Positions 44,848 through 54,618 of a stretch of DNA of 64,000 bases are shown one piece after another (position 1 is the stretch's first letter; each line of letters opens with the position of its first letter). The notes beneath the pieces are model-generated. The model worked only from the letters and a program-made list of their open reading frames with translations. It was not told the DNA's origin and did no database searches. Both the position numbers and the translations under genes were made by a program. The stretch spans positions 1,612,001-1,676,000 of the forward strand of contig NC_010170.1 of assembly GCF_000067205.1 (NCBI RefSeq), given 5' to 3'. Source of the stretch: Bordetella petrii. GTDB taxonomy: Bacteria; Pseudomonadota; Gammaproteobacteria; Burkholderiales; Burkholderiaceae_B.

Positions 44848-46563
44848 ATGGAAACCATAGGCGCCGATATCGTCGTGCGCTGCCTGGCCGAAGAAGGCGT
44901 CGAGCACGTTTTCGGCTACCCCGGCGGCGCGGTGCTGTACATCTACGACGCGATTTTCAAGCAAGACAAATTCCAGCATATCCTGGTTCGCCACGAACAG
45001 GCCGCCGTGCACGCCGCCGACGCGTATTCGCGCGCGTCGCAAAAAGTGGGCGTGTGCATCGTCACCAGCGGCCCGGGCGTCACCAATGCCGTCACCGGCA
45101 TTGCCACCGCCTACATGGACTCGATCCCGATGGTCATCATCAGTGGGCAGGTGCCCACCGCGGCCATCGGCGAAGACGCTTTCCAGGAATGTGACACCGT
45201 CGGCATCACCCGGCCGTGCGTCAAGCACAACTTCCTGGTGCGCGACGTGAAAGACCTGGCCGAGACCATGCGGCGGGCGTTCTACATTGCCCGCACCGGC
45301 CGTCCCGGCCCGGTCCTGGTCGATATTCCCAAAGACGTCACCCTGCAGCCCTGCAAGTACGTGCCGCCCAAGGGCGAGATCAGCATGCGTTCGTACGCGC
45401 CGGTCAACAAGGGCCACCAGGGGCAGATCAAGAAGGCCGTGCAGATGCTGCTGGCTGCCGAGCGCCCCATGATCTACGCCGGCGGCGGGGTCATTTTGTC
45501 GGATGCCTCGGCTGAACTGCGCCGCGTGGCCGAGCAATTGGGCGCGCCGTGCACCACCACCCTGATGGGCCTGGGCGGCATGGCCGGCACCAGCCGCCAG
45601 TACGTCGGCATGCCCGGCATGCACGGCACCTACGAAGCCAACATGGCCATGCAGCACTGCGACGTGCTGCTGGCGGTGGGCGCGCGCTTCGACGACCGCG
45701 TCATCGGCAACCCGCGGCATTTCGCGCAGAACGCCCGCAAGATCATCCACATCGACATCGACCCGTCGTCCATTTCCAAGCGCGTGCGGGTCGACGTGCC
45801 CATCGTGGGCAACGTTAAAGACGTGCTGGCCGATCTCAGCGCGCAGTACGACGCCGCGCGCGCCGATGCCAAGCCCGCGCCGCTCGACAAATGGTGGCAG
45901 CAGGTCGAGGCCTGGCGCGCCAAGGAATGCCTGAAGTACGCCCATTCCGACGAAGTCATCAAGCCGCAGTACGTGGTGGAAAAACTCTGGGAAGTGACCG
46001 GCGGCGACGCCTTCGTCACCTCGGACGTGGGCCAGCACCAGATGTGGGCCGCGCAGTACTACAAGTTCGACAAGCCGCGGCGCTGGATCAACTCCGGCGG
46101 CCTGGGCACCATGGGGGTGGGGCTGCCGTACGCCATGGGCGTGCAGATGGCCAATCCTGGCACGGACATCGCCGTCATTACCGGCGAGGCGTCCATCCAG
46201 ATGAACATCCAGGAACTGTCCACCTGCCAGCAGTACCACCTGACGCCCAAGATCGTCTGCCTGAACAACCGCTTCCTGGGCATGGTCCGCCAGTGGCAGC
46301 AAATCGACTACGGCTCGCGCTATTCCGAGTCGTACATGGATTCGCTGCCCGATTTCGTCAAGGTGGCCGAGGCCTACGGCCACGTCGGGTTGCGCATCGA
46401 GCGGCCGGCCGACGTCGAGCCGGCGCTGCGCGAAGCATTCAAGAAGCACAAGGATCGCCTGGTCTTCCTGGACTTCATCACCGACCGCACCGAAAACGTG
46501 TGGCCCATGGTGAAGGCCGGCCGCGGGCTGACCGAGATGCTGCTCGGCTCTGAAGACCTGTAA
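44848..46563 (+). CDS. ilvI: Acetolactate synthase, large catalytic subunit
   Basis: This 571-aa thiamine diphosphate enzyme condenses two pyruvates, or pyruvate with 2-oxobutyrate, as the first common step of valine, leucine and isoleucine synthesis. It shows the catalytic glutamate in VRHEQAAVHAADAYSRAS, the FAD/quinone-fold middle domain and the C-terminal thiamine domain. The thiamine/metal motif normally GDG is GEA here (ITGEASIQMNIQELS, followed by the NN pair in CLNNRFLGM). The start follows AAAGGAA. It is the first gene of ilvI-ilvH-ilvC; ilvH begins 10 bp after its stop. Confidence 0.96.
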   Translation: METIGADIVVRCLAEEGVEHVFGYPGGAVLYIYDAIFKQDKFQHILVRHEQAAVHAADAYSRASQKVGVCIVTSGPGVTNAVTGIATAYMDSIPMVIISGQVPTAAIGEDAFQECDTVGITRPCVKHNFLVRDVKDLAETMRRAFYIARTGRPGPVLVDIPKDVTLQPCKYVPPKGEISMRSYAPVNKGHQGQIKKAVQMLLAAERPMIYAGGGVILSDASAELRRVAEQLGAPCTTTLMGLGGMAGTSRQYVGMPGMHGTYEANMAMQHCDVLLAVGARFDDRVIGNPRHFAQNARKIIHIDIDPSSISKRVRVDVPIVGNVKDVLADLSAQYDAARADAKPAPLDKWWQQVEAWRAKECLKYAHSDEVIKPQYVVEKLWEVTGGDAFVTSDVGQHQMWAAQYYKFDKPRRWINSGGLGTMGVGLPYAMGVQMANPGTDIAVITGEASIQMNIQELSTCQQYHLTPKIVCLNNRFLGMVRQWQQIDYGSRYSESYMDSLPDFVKVAEAYGHVGLRIERPADVEPALREAFKKHKDRLVFLDFITDRTENVWPMVKAGRGLTEMLLGSEDL

Positions 46564-46573
46564 GGAGGCGACC

Positions 46574-47065
46574 ATGAAACATGTGATTTCCGTGCTCATG
46601 GAAAACGAACCCGGCGCGCTGTCCCGCGTGGTGGGCCTGTTTTCTGCGCGCGGCTACAACATCGAAACCCTGACCGTGGCGCCCACCGAAGACGCCACCC
46701 TGTCGCGCCTTACCGTGGTCACGGTGGGGTCGGACGAGGTCATCGAGCAGATCACCAAGCACCTGAACCGCCTGGTGGATGTGGTCAAGGTCGTCGACCT
46801 GACCGAAGGGGCGCACATCGAGCGCGAGCTCATGCTGATCAAGGTGCGCGCTGTCGGCAAGGAACGCGAGGAAATGAAACGCATGGCCGATATTTTCCGC
46901 GGCCGCATCATCGATGTCACCGACAAGTCCTACACCATCGAGCTGACCGGCGTGCAGGAAAAGGTACAGGCGTTCATCGACGCCCTGGACCGCAGCGCCA
47001 TCCTGGAAACCGTGCGCACCGGCGTGTCCGGCATCGGGCGCGGCGAACGGATCCTGAAACTCTGA
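46574..47065 (+). CDS. ilvH: Acetolactate synthase, small regulatory subunit
   Basis: This 163-aa subunit has an N-terminal ACT domain (MKHVISVLMENEPGALSRVVGLFSARGYNIETLTVAP, the valine-feedback site) and the C-terminal ALS_ss domain with MKRMADIFRGRIIDVTDKSY and LDRSAILETVRTGVSGIGRG. It activates the large subunit and gives valine sensitivity. A GGAGG ribosome site overlaps the end of ilvI. Confidence 0.96.
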   Translation: MKHVISVLMENEPGALSRVVGLFSARGYNIETLTVAPTEDATLSRLTVVTVGSDEVIEQITKHLNRLVDVVKVVDLTEGAHIERELMLIKVRAVGKEREEMKRMADIFRGRIIDVTDKSYTIELTGVQEKVQAFIDALDRSAILETVRTGVSGIGRGERILKL

Positions 47066-47131
47066 AGGCCCCCGGGCCTGCCACAAACCATCTAGAATCA
47101 CCCGAAAATCGCACAATCCGGAGCACACGAC

Positions 47132-48148
<1,017 letters not shown>

Positions 48149-48168
48149 TCGCGCCGCCAGGCGCCTCG

Positions 48169-48202
48169 GCAGGTGCCTGACTCCCCGCCAGGGATGTCAG
48201 GC
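48169..48202. repeat. Second copy of the REP-like element
   Basis: GCAGGTGCCTGAC at 48169-48181 is the exact inverse of the 13-mer at 41914, and GTCAGGC at 48196-48202 completes a palindrome with GCCTGAC. The AGGTGCCTGACTCCCCGC phrase resembles AGGTGTCCGACCCCCGC at 41857. Confidence 0.5.
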
Positions 48203-48228
48203 GCCGAACTGGCCAGTTCATCTACCGG

Positions 48229-48257
48229 ACGGCATCCCGAGCAGGGATGCCGTTTTT
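48229..48257 (+). terminator. Intrinsic terminator after ilvC
   Basis: ACGGCATCCC (48229-48238) pairs with GGGATGCCGT (48244-48253) around GAGCA, followed by a T-run to 48257. Confidence 0.9.
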
Positions 48258-48326
48258 CTATGCATGCGGCGGGGCCGCAAGGCGGCCGGGATGAGTTAAC
48301 CTTTCGGTTATCCGCCGCCATATTCA

Positions 48327-49106
48327 GTGACTATGCCCAATTTTTCCATGCGCGATTCCGAAAATCGCCACCGCAGCATCTATTTGCTGCCCAATGCCTT
48401 TACCACCGCGGCCCTGTTCGCCGGCTTCTACGCCGTGGTGCAGGCCATGAACGACCGCTTCGAAGTTGCCGCCATCGCCATTTTCGTGGCCCTGGTGCTC
48501 GACGGCATGGATGGCCGGGTGGCGCGGCTGACCAACACCCAGTCGGCGTTCGGCGAACAGTACGACTCGCTCTCGGACATGACCTCGTTCGGCGTGGCGC
48601 CGGCACTGGTCATGTATGAATGGATACTCAACGACCTGGGCCGCTGGGGCTGGCTGGCCGCGTTCGTCTACGTGGCGGGGGCGGCGCTGCGCCTGGCCCG
48701 CTTTAACACCAACATCGGCGTGGTCGACAAGCGCTTCTTCCAGGGGCTGCCCAGCCCGGCCGCGGCCGCCCTGGTGGCGGGTTTCGTCTGGCTGGCCATC
48801 GACAATAAACTGCCCATCCACGACAACGTCATGGCCTGGGTGGCGTTCTGCGTCACCATGTACGCGGGTGTCACCATGGTGTCCAACGCGTCGTTCTTCA
48901 GCGGCAAGAGCTTCGCCCTGGGGCGCAGCGTGCCTTTCTGGGGCATTTTGCTGGTGGTCGCCGTGTTCGTGTTCGTGTCCAGCGACCCCCCGGTGGTGCT
49001 GTTTGGCCTGTTCGTGCTGTACGGGCTGTCGGGCTGGGTGATCATGGCCTGGCGCTGGAACCGCGCCCGGCGCCTGCAGCAAGAGCGCCGCTCGCACGTC
49101 GAATAG
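48327..49106 (+). CDS. pssA: CDP-diacylglycerol--serine O-phosphatidyltransferase
   Basis: This 259-aa membrane enzyme makes phosphatidylserine, precursor of phosphatidylethanolamine. The CDP-alcohol phosphotransferase motif is complete: DGMDGRVARLTNTQSAFGEQ followed by YDSLSD, giving DG-x2-AR-x8-G-x3-D-x3-D. About seven membrane helices follow. GTG at 48327 and ATG at 48333 are both possible starts. Its place after ilvC is the usual betaproteobacterial order, but a terminator separates it here. Confidence 0.93.
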   Translation: MTMPNFSMRDSENRHRSIYLLPNAFTTAALFAGFYAVVQAMNDRFEVAAIAIFVALVLDGMDGRVARLTNTQSAFGEQYDSLSDMTSFGVAPALVMYEWILNDLGRWGWLAAFVYVAGAALRLARFNTNIGVVDKRFFQGLPSPAAAALVAGFVWLAIDNKLPIHDNVMAWVAFCVTMYAGVTMVSNASFFSGKSFALGRSVPFWGILLVVAVFVFVSSDPPVVLFGLFVLYGLSGWVIMAWRWNRARRLQQERRSHVE

Positions 49107-49151
49107 CGCCCAGCCGCGCCCGGGCGGGCGCGGCCACTCGCCGGCGCGTGG

Positions 49152-49670
49152 CTAGCGCCAGCGCCAGTCGTCGTCGTACATCGGGTCGGGGCCGGGGTGA
49201 AAGCGCGTTACTCGCTGGCCGTCGCGGCCCATGTACACGTACATCAGCGAATTCCACACGCCCGACTGCTTATAGCGGTACGCCCACACCACCTCTCGCA
49301 CGCTGGGCAGCCCCACTTCGTCTACCTGGGCCGGGGGGCCGAACTCGCAGCGCACCTGGTCGGCCGTCCACGCGCCCTTGGCCAGCAGCTTGAAATGCGC
49401 GTCGGTCAGAATGGGCAGCACCCGGTCGACCCGGCCGTCGGCCGCCACGTTGGCGCCCCACGCATACTGGCCGTAAGGCTGCTGGGTCCAGATGACGCGC
49501 TGGCCGCCGCCGGCCATATCGCAACTGAAGTTCGGCCGTCCGTATTGGGCCGCTACGTCGGCCAGGGGCGTGCCCGGCGGCACCTGGGCCAGGTTGCTGC
49601 AAGCGGCCAGGGCGCCGGCCGCCGCCAGGGCGGCAGCGCAGCGGGCCAGACGAAAAATGTTACAGTTCAT
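49152..49670 (-). CDS. Putative lipoprotein, 172 aa
   Basis: The N-terminus MNCNIFRLARCAAALAAAGA ends in a lipobox LAAC, so the mature protein is a lipid-anchored periplasmic protein starting at the cysteine near residue 24. The mature part (PPGTPLADVAAQYGRPNFSC, later EFGPPAQVDEVGLPSVREVVWAYRYK and VYMGRDGQRVTRFHPGPDP) resembles SmpA/BamE-like small domains, in which short repeated GxP turns assess folding, but the match is weak. Convergent with pssA and divergent from rpsO. Confidence 0.8.
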   Translation of the reverse strand: MNCNIFRLARCAAALAAAGALAACSNLAQVPPGTPLADVAAQYGRPNFSCDMAGGGQRVIWTQQPYGQYAWGANVAADGRVDRVLPILTDAHFKLLAKGAWTADQVRCEFGPPAQVDEVGLPSVREVVWAYRYKQSGVWNSLMYVYMGRDGQRVTRFHPGPDPMYDDDWRWR

Positions 49671-49746
49671 CCCGGGTCTCCGATGGGCCGGCACGGGGCT
49701 CGCCAGGGCAAGCACCCGCTCAATAGGGCAATTCTAGCGAATCAGC

Positions 49747-49752
49747 TATAAT
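49747..49752 (+). promoter_or_regulatory. -10 box of rpsO
   Basis: A perfect TATAAT with no good -35 (TAGGGC at 17-bp spacing). The start near 49759 gives an mRNA leader of about 155 bases that begins with the hairpin at 49762. Confidence 0.55.
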
Positions 49753-49761
49753 GCTCGCCTG

Positions 49762-49794
49762 ATTTGCCCGGCCTGTGTGCATGGCCGGGCAAAT
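49762..49794 (+). promoter_or_regulatory. rpsO leader hairpin
   Basis: ATTTGCCCGGCC (49762-49773) and GGCCGGGCAAAT (49783-49794) form a perfect 12-bp stem with a 9-base loop at the extreme 5' end of the mRNA. It may protect the transcript or take part in S15 autoregulation. Confidence 0.6.
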
Positions 49795-49842
49795 TGCTAG
49801 TTGAACGCAGTAGTGTAGATAAGCAAGCAGTACCCAAGCATC

Positions 49843-49862
49843 ACGGCTTTTGCCGTTTTTTT
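49843..49862 (+). terminator. Terminator-like attenuator in the rpsO leader
   Basis: ACGGC (49843-49847) pairs with GCCGT (49852-49856) around TTTT, then a run of T to 49862. It lies 52 bases before the rpsO start codon and inside its leader, so it could cause premature termination. Confidence 0.55.
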
Positions 49863-49914
49863 AAAACCACGGCTGGGCGCCTCGGCCCTGCCGCAAGTCC
49901 GAAGAGGTCATTAC

Positions 49915-50184
49915 ATGTCCGTAGCCGACATCAAAAAAGCCGACATCGTCGCGCAGTTCCAACGCGCCCAGGGCGATACCGGTTCTCCCGAAGTCCAGGT
50001 GGCTCTGCTCACCGCCCGCATCAACGAACTGACCGGTCACTTCAAAGAACACATGAAGGACCACCACTCGCGCCGCGGTCTGCTGCGCATGGTCAGCCGT
50101 CGTCGCAAACTGCTCGACTATCTCAAGGGCCGCAATCCCGATTCGTACCGCGCACTGATCGAAAAACTCGGTCTGCGCAAGTGA
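49915..50184 (+). CDS. rpsO: 30S ribosomal protein S15
   Basis: This 89-aa protein binds the central domain of 16S rRNA. The family features are all present: [55 protein letters not shown] in parts, and [27 protein letters not shown]. It is followed by the strong hairpin at 50211 and then pnp, as in most proteobacteria. Ribosome site GAGG is present. Confidence 0.98.
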
Positions 50185-50210
50185 TCGACGGGGCAGGCTC
50201 CCCATGACGC

Positions 50211-50253
50211 AACCGTGGCCGGTGCGACGTTTGTCGCGGCGGCCACGGTTTTT
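50211..50253 (+). terminator. rpsO-pnp intergenic terminator / RNase III-type hairpin
   Basis: AACCGTGGCC (50211-50220) pairs with GGCCACGGTT (50241-50250) followed by TTT; an inner stem (GCGAC with GTCGC) extends it. In E. coli the equivalent place holds the rpsO terminator and the RNase III site through which PNPase controls its own mRNA. Confidence 0.75.
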
Positions 50254-50274
50254 CATTTGTAAGGAATCCTCGTC

Positions 50275-52434
50275 ATGTTCAATAAAGTGACCAAATCGTT
50301 CCAATACGGCCAGCATACGGTCGTGCTGGAAACGGGCGAAATCGCCCGCCAGGCCTCCGGCGCCGTGCTGGTGTCGGTTGACGACACCGTCGTGCTGGCC
50401 ACCGTCGTGGCCGCCAAGAAGGCCAAGCCCGGCCAGACCTTCTTCCCGCTGACCGTCGACTACATCGAAAAAACCTACGCCGCGGGCCGCATCCCCGGCG
50501 GGTTCTTCAAGCGTGAAGGCAAGCCGTCGGAAAAAGAAACCCTGACCTCGCGCCTCATCGACCGCCCGCTGCGTCCGCTGTTCCCTGAAGGCTTCTACAA
50601 CGAAGTCCAGGTCGTGCTGCACACCGTGTCGGTCAACCCGGAAATCGATCCCGACATCCCCGCCATGATCGGCGCCTCGGCCGCGCTGGCCATTTCGGGC
50701 ATTCCGTTCAACGGCCCCATCGGCGCCGCCCGCGTGGGCTACGTCGACGGCCAGTACGTGCTGAACCCCACCGCTACGCAGCTGAAGTCGTCGCAAATGG
50801 ACCTGGTCGTCGCCGGCACCGAAAATGCCGTGCTGATGGTCGAATCCGAAGCCAAGCAACTGTCCGAAGACGTCATGCTGGGCGGCGTGGTCTATGGCCA
50901 CGAGCAAATGCAGGCCGCCATCAACGCCATCCATGATCTGGTGCGCGACGCCGGCAAGCCCGACTGGGAATGGCAGCCCGAGCCCAAGAACGAAGCCCTG
51001 ATCGCCGCCGTGACGGCCGCCGCCCAAGAAAAGCTGGTTGCCGCCTACCAAGAGCGCCAGAAGCAGGCTCGCACCGCGCTGCTGCGCAACGTTTACGCCG
51101 ACGTGCACGCCGCGCTGGCCGAGCAGGCTGCCGCCGCCGGCCAGGATGCGCCCGATGCCGTCACCGTCGACAACATCCTGTTCGACCTCGAAGCCCGCAT
51201 CGTGCGCGGCCAGATCCTGAACGGCGAACCTCGTATCGACGGCCGCGACACCCGCACCGTGCGTCCCATCGAGATCCGCCTGGGCGTGCTGCCGCGCGCG
51301 CACGGCAGCGCGCTGTTCACCCGTGGCGAAACTCAGGCGTTGGTCGTGGCCACGCTGGGCACCAAGCAAGACGAGCAGATCATCGACGCGCTCATGGGCG
51401 AATACCGCGACCGCTTCATGCTGCACTACAACATGCCGCCCTTCGCCACCGGCGAAACCGGCCGCATCGGCGTGCCCAAGCGCCGCGAAATCGGCCATGG
51501 CCGCCTCGCCAAGCGCGCCCTGGTGTCGCTGTTGCCGGCCCACGAAGATTTCCAATACACCATCCGTCTGGTGTCCGAAATCACCGAATCCAACGGCTCC
51601 TCGTCCATGGCTTCGGTCTGCGGCGGCTCGCTGGCCATGATGGACGCCGGCGTGCCCCTGCAAGATCACGTGGCCGGCGTGGCCATGGGCCTGATCCTCG
51701 ACGATGGCAAGTTCGCCGTCCTGACCGACATCCTGGGCGATGAAGATCACCTGGGTGACATGGACTTCAAGGTGGCGGGCACGCAGAACGGCATTACCGC
51801 GCTGCAAATGGACATCAAAATCCAGGGCATCACCAAGGAAATCATGCAAGTGGCGCTGGCCCAGGCCCGCGAAGGCCGCCTGCACATCCTGGGCAAGATG
51901 CGCGAAGCCCTGGAAGGCTCGCGCGGCGAGCTGTCGGCCTTTGCGCCGCGCATGCTCACCATCAAGATCAATCCCGAGAAAATCCGCGACGTCATCGGCA
52001 AGGGCGGCGCCACCATCCGCGCCCTGACCGAAGAAACCGGCACGCAGATCGACATCTCCGATGACGGCACCATCGTCATCGCCAGCGTCGACGAAGCCCA
52101 GGCCAAGGAAGCCCAGCGCCGCATCGTCGAGCTCACGGCCGATGTCGAAGTCGGCCAGGTCTACGACGGCTCGGTGCTGCGCCTGCTGGATTTCGGCGCC
52201 ATCGTGCAAGTGCTGCCGGGCCGTGACGGCCTGCTGCACATCTCGGAAATCGCCAACTACCGCATCGCCAACATCAACGATGTGCTGAAGGTCGGCCAGC
52301 AGGTCCGCGTCAAGGTCATCGAGGCCGACGACAAGGGCCGTCTGCGCCTGTCCGTCAAGGCTATCGGCGGCATCGAGCAGCAGCAGGCTGGGGGCGCCGA
52401 ACCGGCGGCCCAGCCGGAATCGCAAGCCGAATAA
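50275..52434 (+). CDS. pnp: Polyribonucleotide nucleotidyltransferase (PNPase)
   Basis: This 719-aa phosphorolytic 3'-5' exoribonuclease has two RNase PH-like domains (the second begins VRPIEIRLGVLPRAHGSALFTRGETQALVVATLG), an alpha-helical linker, a KH domain (KIRDVIGKGGATIRALTEETGTQIDISDDGTI in parts) and an S1 domain (VGQVYDGSVLRLLDFGAIVQVLPGRDGLLHISEI in parts). Length is standard. The start follows AAGGA. A strong terminator with a GNRA loop follows. Confidence 0.98.
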   Translation: MFNKVTKSFQYGQHTVVLETGEIARQASGAVLVSVDDTVVLATVVAAKKAKPGQTFFPLTVDYIEKTYAAGRIPGGFFKREGKPSEKETLTSRLIDRPLRPLFPEGFYNEVQVVLHTVSVNPEIDPDIPAMIGASAALAISGIPFNGPIGAARVGYVDGQYVLNPTATQLKSSQMDLVVAGTENAVLMVESEAKQLSEDVMLGGVVYGHEQMQAAINAIHDLVRDAGKPDWEWQPEPKNEALIAAVTAAAQEKLVAAYQERQKQARTALLRNVYADVHAALAEQAAAAGQDAPDAVTVDNILFDLEARIVRGQILNGEPRIDGRDTRTVRPIEIRLGVLPRAHGSALFTRGETQALVVATLGTKQDEQIIDALMGEYRDRFMLHYNMPPFATGETGRIGVPKRREIGHGRLAKRALVSLLPAHEDFQYTIRLVSEITESNGSSSMASVCGGSLAMMDAGVPLQDHVAGVAMGLILDDGKFAVLTDILGDEDHLGDMDFKVAGTQNGITALQMDIKIQGITKEIMQVALAQAREGRLHILGKMREALEGSRGELSAFAPRMLTIKINPEKIRDVIGKGGATIRALTEETGTQIDISDDGTIVIASVDEAQAKEAQRRIVELTADVEVGQVYDGSVLRLLDFGAIVQVLPGRDGLLHISEIANYRIANINDVLKVGQQVRVKVIEADDKGRLRLSVKAIGGIEQQQAGGAEPAAQPESQAE

Positions 52435-52460
52435 GCTTCGCGTTTTCCCAGCCCGAAAAA

Positions 52461-52484
52461 ACGGCACCGCAAGGTGCCGTTTTT
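52461..52484 (+). terminator. Intrinsic terminator after pnp
   Basis: ACGGCACC (52461-52468) pairs with GGTGCCGT (52473-52480) around a GCAA tetraloop, with A and T runs on either side. Confidence 0.92.
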
Positions 52485-52579
52485 ATTGCATCTACGGTAC
52501 ATTCTGGACGCGCCGGCCAGTTGCCGGCACCGACTCTATGTATGGAGCAGGCATTGACCGGCACAGGATTCTTCCGCGC

Positions 52580-53302
52580 ATGCTGACGCCACGGCTGGCA
52601 ATCCGGGCCCTGGCCGGCTGCGCGCTGGCGCTGGCGGCGGGCTGTGTGTCCCAGCCGGCGGCGGTCGGCCCGCGCAGCGAAGACATGTCCATGGACCAGT
52701 TCGCGCAAACCGACTTCAACCGCACGGTCACGCTCGAAATCCGCGACAACCTGGCCAGCCTGTATACCCTGCTCGACAAGCTCTACCGCCGCAACCCGCG
52801 CGAATGGCGCAAGGCCGGCATGGCCGACCAGCCGGCCGCCGTGGCGCGGGTGCGCGCCATGATCGAAAACCGCACGCCGCCGCCCGGCCTGAGCGGCCTG
52901 CGCGACATACAGATCCTGGCCGTGTCGCTCGACCCGGCCTATCCGCGCGACCGTGTCGCGGCGTTCATCTACGGCCTGGCCGACACCCTTATCGCCGCCC
53001 ACAACGACAAGACGCGCATGTACCTGTCTGATGTGCTGGACGGCCAGCGCATCTACAACGCCGCGCGCAACGTCGAGGCCGCCGCCTGGCTGCTGGCCTC
53101 GCGCCGCGACGCAAGCGGCGAGCCGCTGCTGCTGGCCAACGAGATGTCGCCCACCGCCACCAACCTGAGCTTCGAGCGCGAGTTCGGCGCCATCATCGGC
53201 AGGCTGGACCTGATCGCCAACCTGCTGGGCGAGAATGCCCGGCGCGTGGGCATCAACTACGCGCAGGGTCTGCTGTTCTTCAACTTCCTGCCGGTACGCT
53301 AA
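52580..53302 (+). CDS. Putative lipoprotein, 240 aa
   Basis: The start MLTPRLAIRALAGCALALAA leads into the lipobox LAAGC, so the mature protein is an N-acylated periplasmic protein. The mature part (MSMDQFAQTDFNRTVTLEIRDNLASLYTLLDKLYRRNPREWRK and later GEPLLLANEMSPTATNLSFEREFGAIIGRLDLIANLLGENARR in parts) is mostly helical. I do not recognise a characterised family, though similar proteins occur widely in Burkholderiales. ATG at 52538 is an in-frame alternative that would spoil the signal peptide. ilvA follows closely. Confidence 0.8.
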   Translation: MLTPRLAIRALAGCALALAAGCVSQPAAVGPRSEDMSMDQFAQTDFNRTVTLEIRDNLASLYTLLDKLYRRNPREWRKAGMADQPAAVARVRAMIENRTPPPGLSGLRDIQILAVSLDPAYPRDRVAAFIYGLADTLIAAHNDKTRMYLSDVLDGQRIYNAARNVEAAAWLLASRRDASGEPLLLANEMSPTATNLSFEREFGAIIGRLDLIANLLGENARRVGINYAQGLLFFNFLPVR

Positions 53303-53363
53303 AATGCAAGCCCGCTTCCGGGGCGCCAGGCGCGCCCCGATTGAGCGTCTACAGGCCCCCACC

Positions 53364-54581
53364 GTGATCGATCTCGCCGCCATTCAAGCCGCCCGCGCCC
53401 GCTTGCAGGGGCAGGTCCACAAGACGCCGTTCACGCATTCGCGCACGCTGTCCGACATCCTGGGCGCCGAGGTCTGGCTGAAGTTCGAAAACCTGCAGTT
53501 CACCGCCTCGTTCAAAGAGCGCGGCGCGCTCAACCGCATGCTCGAACTCACCCCGGACGAGCGCGCCAAGGGCGTCATCGCCGTGTCGGCCGGCAACCAC
53601 GCCCAGGGCGTGGCCTACCACGCGCAGCGCATGGGCGTGCCGGCGGTCATCGTCATGCCGCGCTTCACGCCCACGGTTAAGGTGGCCAACACCCGCCGCT
53701 TCGGCGCCGAGGTCGTGCTGCTTGGCGAAACCTTCGACGACGCGCAGGCGCACGGCTACCACTTGGCGCGCGAGCGCAGCCTGGTCATGATCCACCCGTA
53801 CGACGATGCCGCCGTCATCGCGGGGCAGGGCACCCTGGCGCTGGAAATGCTGGAAGACCAGCCCGACCTCGACGCCATGGTCATCGCCATTGGCGGTGGC
53901 GGCCTGATCAGCGGCGTCGCCACCGCGGCGCGCGCCATCAAGCCGGGCATCGAAATCGTGGGCGTGCAGACCGAACGCTTTCCGGCCATGTACGCCGCCA
54001 TGCGCGGCGTTGCCATGACGCCGGGTCACTACACCATCGCCGAGGGCATCGCCGTCAAATCGCCCGGCGTCATCACCCAGGAAATCGTGCGGCGACTGGT
54101 CGACCGCATCGAACTGGTCAGCGAAGCCGACATCGAGCACGCTATCGTGGTGCTGCTGGAAATCGAGAAAACCGTGGTCGAAGGCGCCGGCGCCGCCGGA
54201 CTGGCCGCGCTGCTGCACGACCAGGCCGCGGCGGCCAACCGGTTTCGCGGCAAGCGCGTGGCGCTGGTGCTAACCGGGGGCAATATCGATCCGCTGATGT
54301 TGGGCGAGCTCATCGAACGCGGCATGGTGCGCGCCGGCCGCCTGGCCCGCATCCGTGTCGACCTGCGTGATTTGCCGGGCGCACTGGCGCACGCCACCAA
54401 GCTCATCGCCGACGCCCAGGCCAACATCACCGAAGTGCACCACCAGCGCGCCTTCACGGCCCTGCCGGTGCGCAATGTGGAGGTGGATTTCGTGTTGCAG
54501 ACGCGCGGGCCCGAGCACATTCAGGAAGTCATCAACGTGCTCAATGCCGCCGGCTTCGCGGCCAGCAACCACGACCACTGA
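53364..54581 (+). CDS. ilvA: Threonine ammonia-lyase (threonine dehydratase), TdcB-like with ACT domain
   Basis: This 405-aa PLP enzyme deaminates threonine to 2-oxobutyrate. The PLP lysine lies in NLQFTASFKERGALNRM, the glycine-rich phosphate loop in AIGGGGLISGVATAARA. A C-terminal single ACT-like domain (residues about 330-405; RIRVDLRDLPGALAHATKLIADAQANITEVHHQRAF in parts) makes it shorter than the two-ACT biosynthetic IlvA and like TdcB-type catabolic enzymes. The GTG at 53364 gives the family start VIDLAAIQAAR; an ATG at 53304 would add 20 residues not usual in the family. Confidence 0.9.
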   Translation: MIDLAAIQAARARLQGQVHKTPFTHSRTLSDILGAEVWLKFENLQFTASFKERGALNRMLELTPDERAKGVIAVSAGNHAQGVAYHAQRMGVPAVIVMPRFTPTVKVANTRRFGAEVVLLGETFDDAQAHGYHLARERSLVMIHPYDDAAVIAGQGTLALEMLEDQPDLDAMVIAIGGGGLISGVATAARAIKPGIEIVGVQTERFPAMYAAMRGVAMTPGHYTIAEGIAVKSPGVITQEIVRRLVDRIELVSEADIEHAIVVLLEIEKTVVEGAGAAGLAALLHDQAAAANRFRGKRVALVLTGGNIDPLMLGELIERGMVRAGRLARIRVDLRDLPGALAHATKLIADAQANITEVHHQRAFTALPVRNVEVDFVLQTRGPEHIQEVINVLNAAGFAASNHDH

Positions 54582-54618
54582 CTGGCTCGCGGGCAGGGCG
54601 CCTGCGCCGCGCGCAGCC

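Noticed and set aside
44242..44860. Several overlapping frames in the ilv upstream region on both strands
   Set aside because: They are translations of the 35-bp inverted repeat and its flanks, lacking ribosome sites and domains.
53304..53363. Upstream ATG as the start of ilvA
   Set aside because: It would add 20 residues (MQARFRGARRAP...) that are not typical of the family; the GTG at 53364 gives the expected N-terminus.
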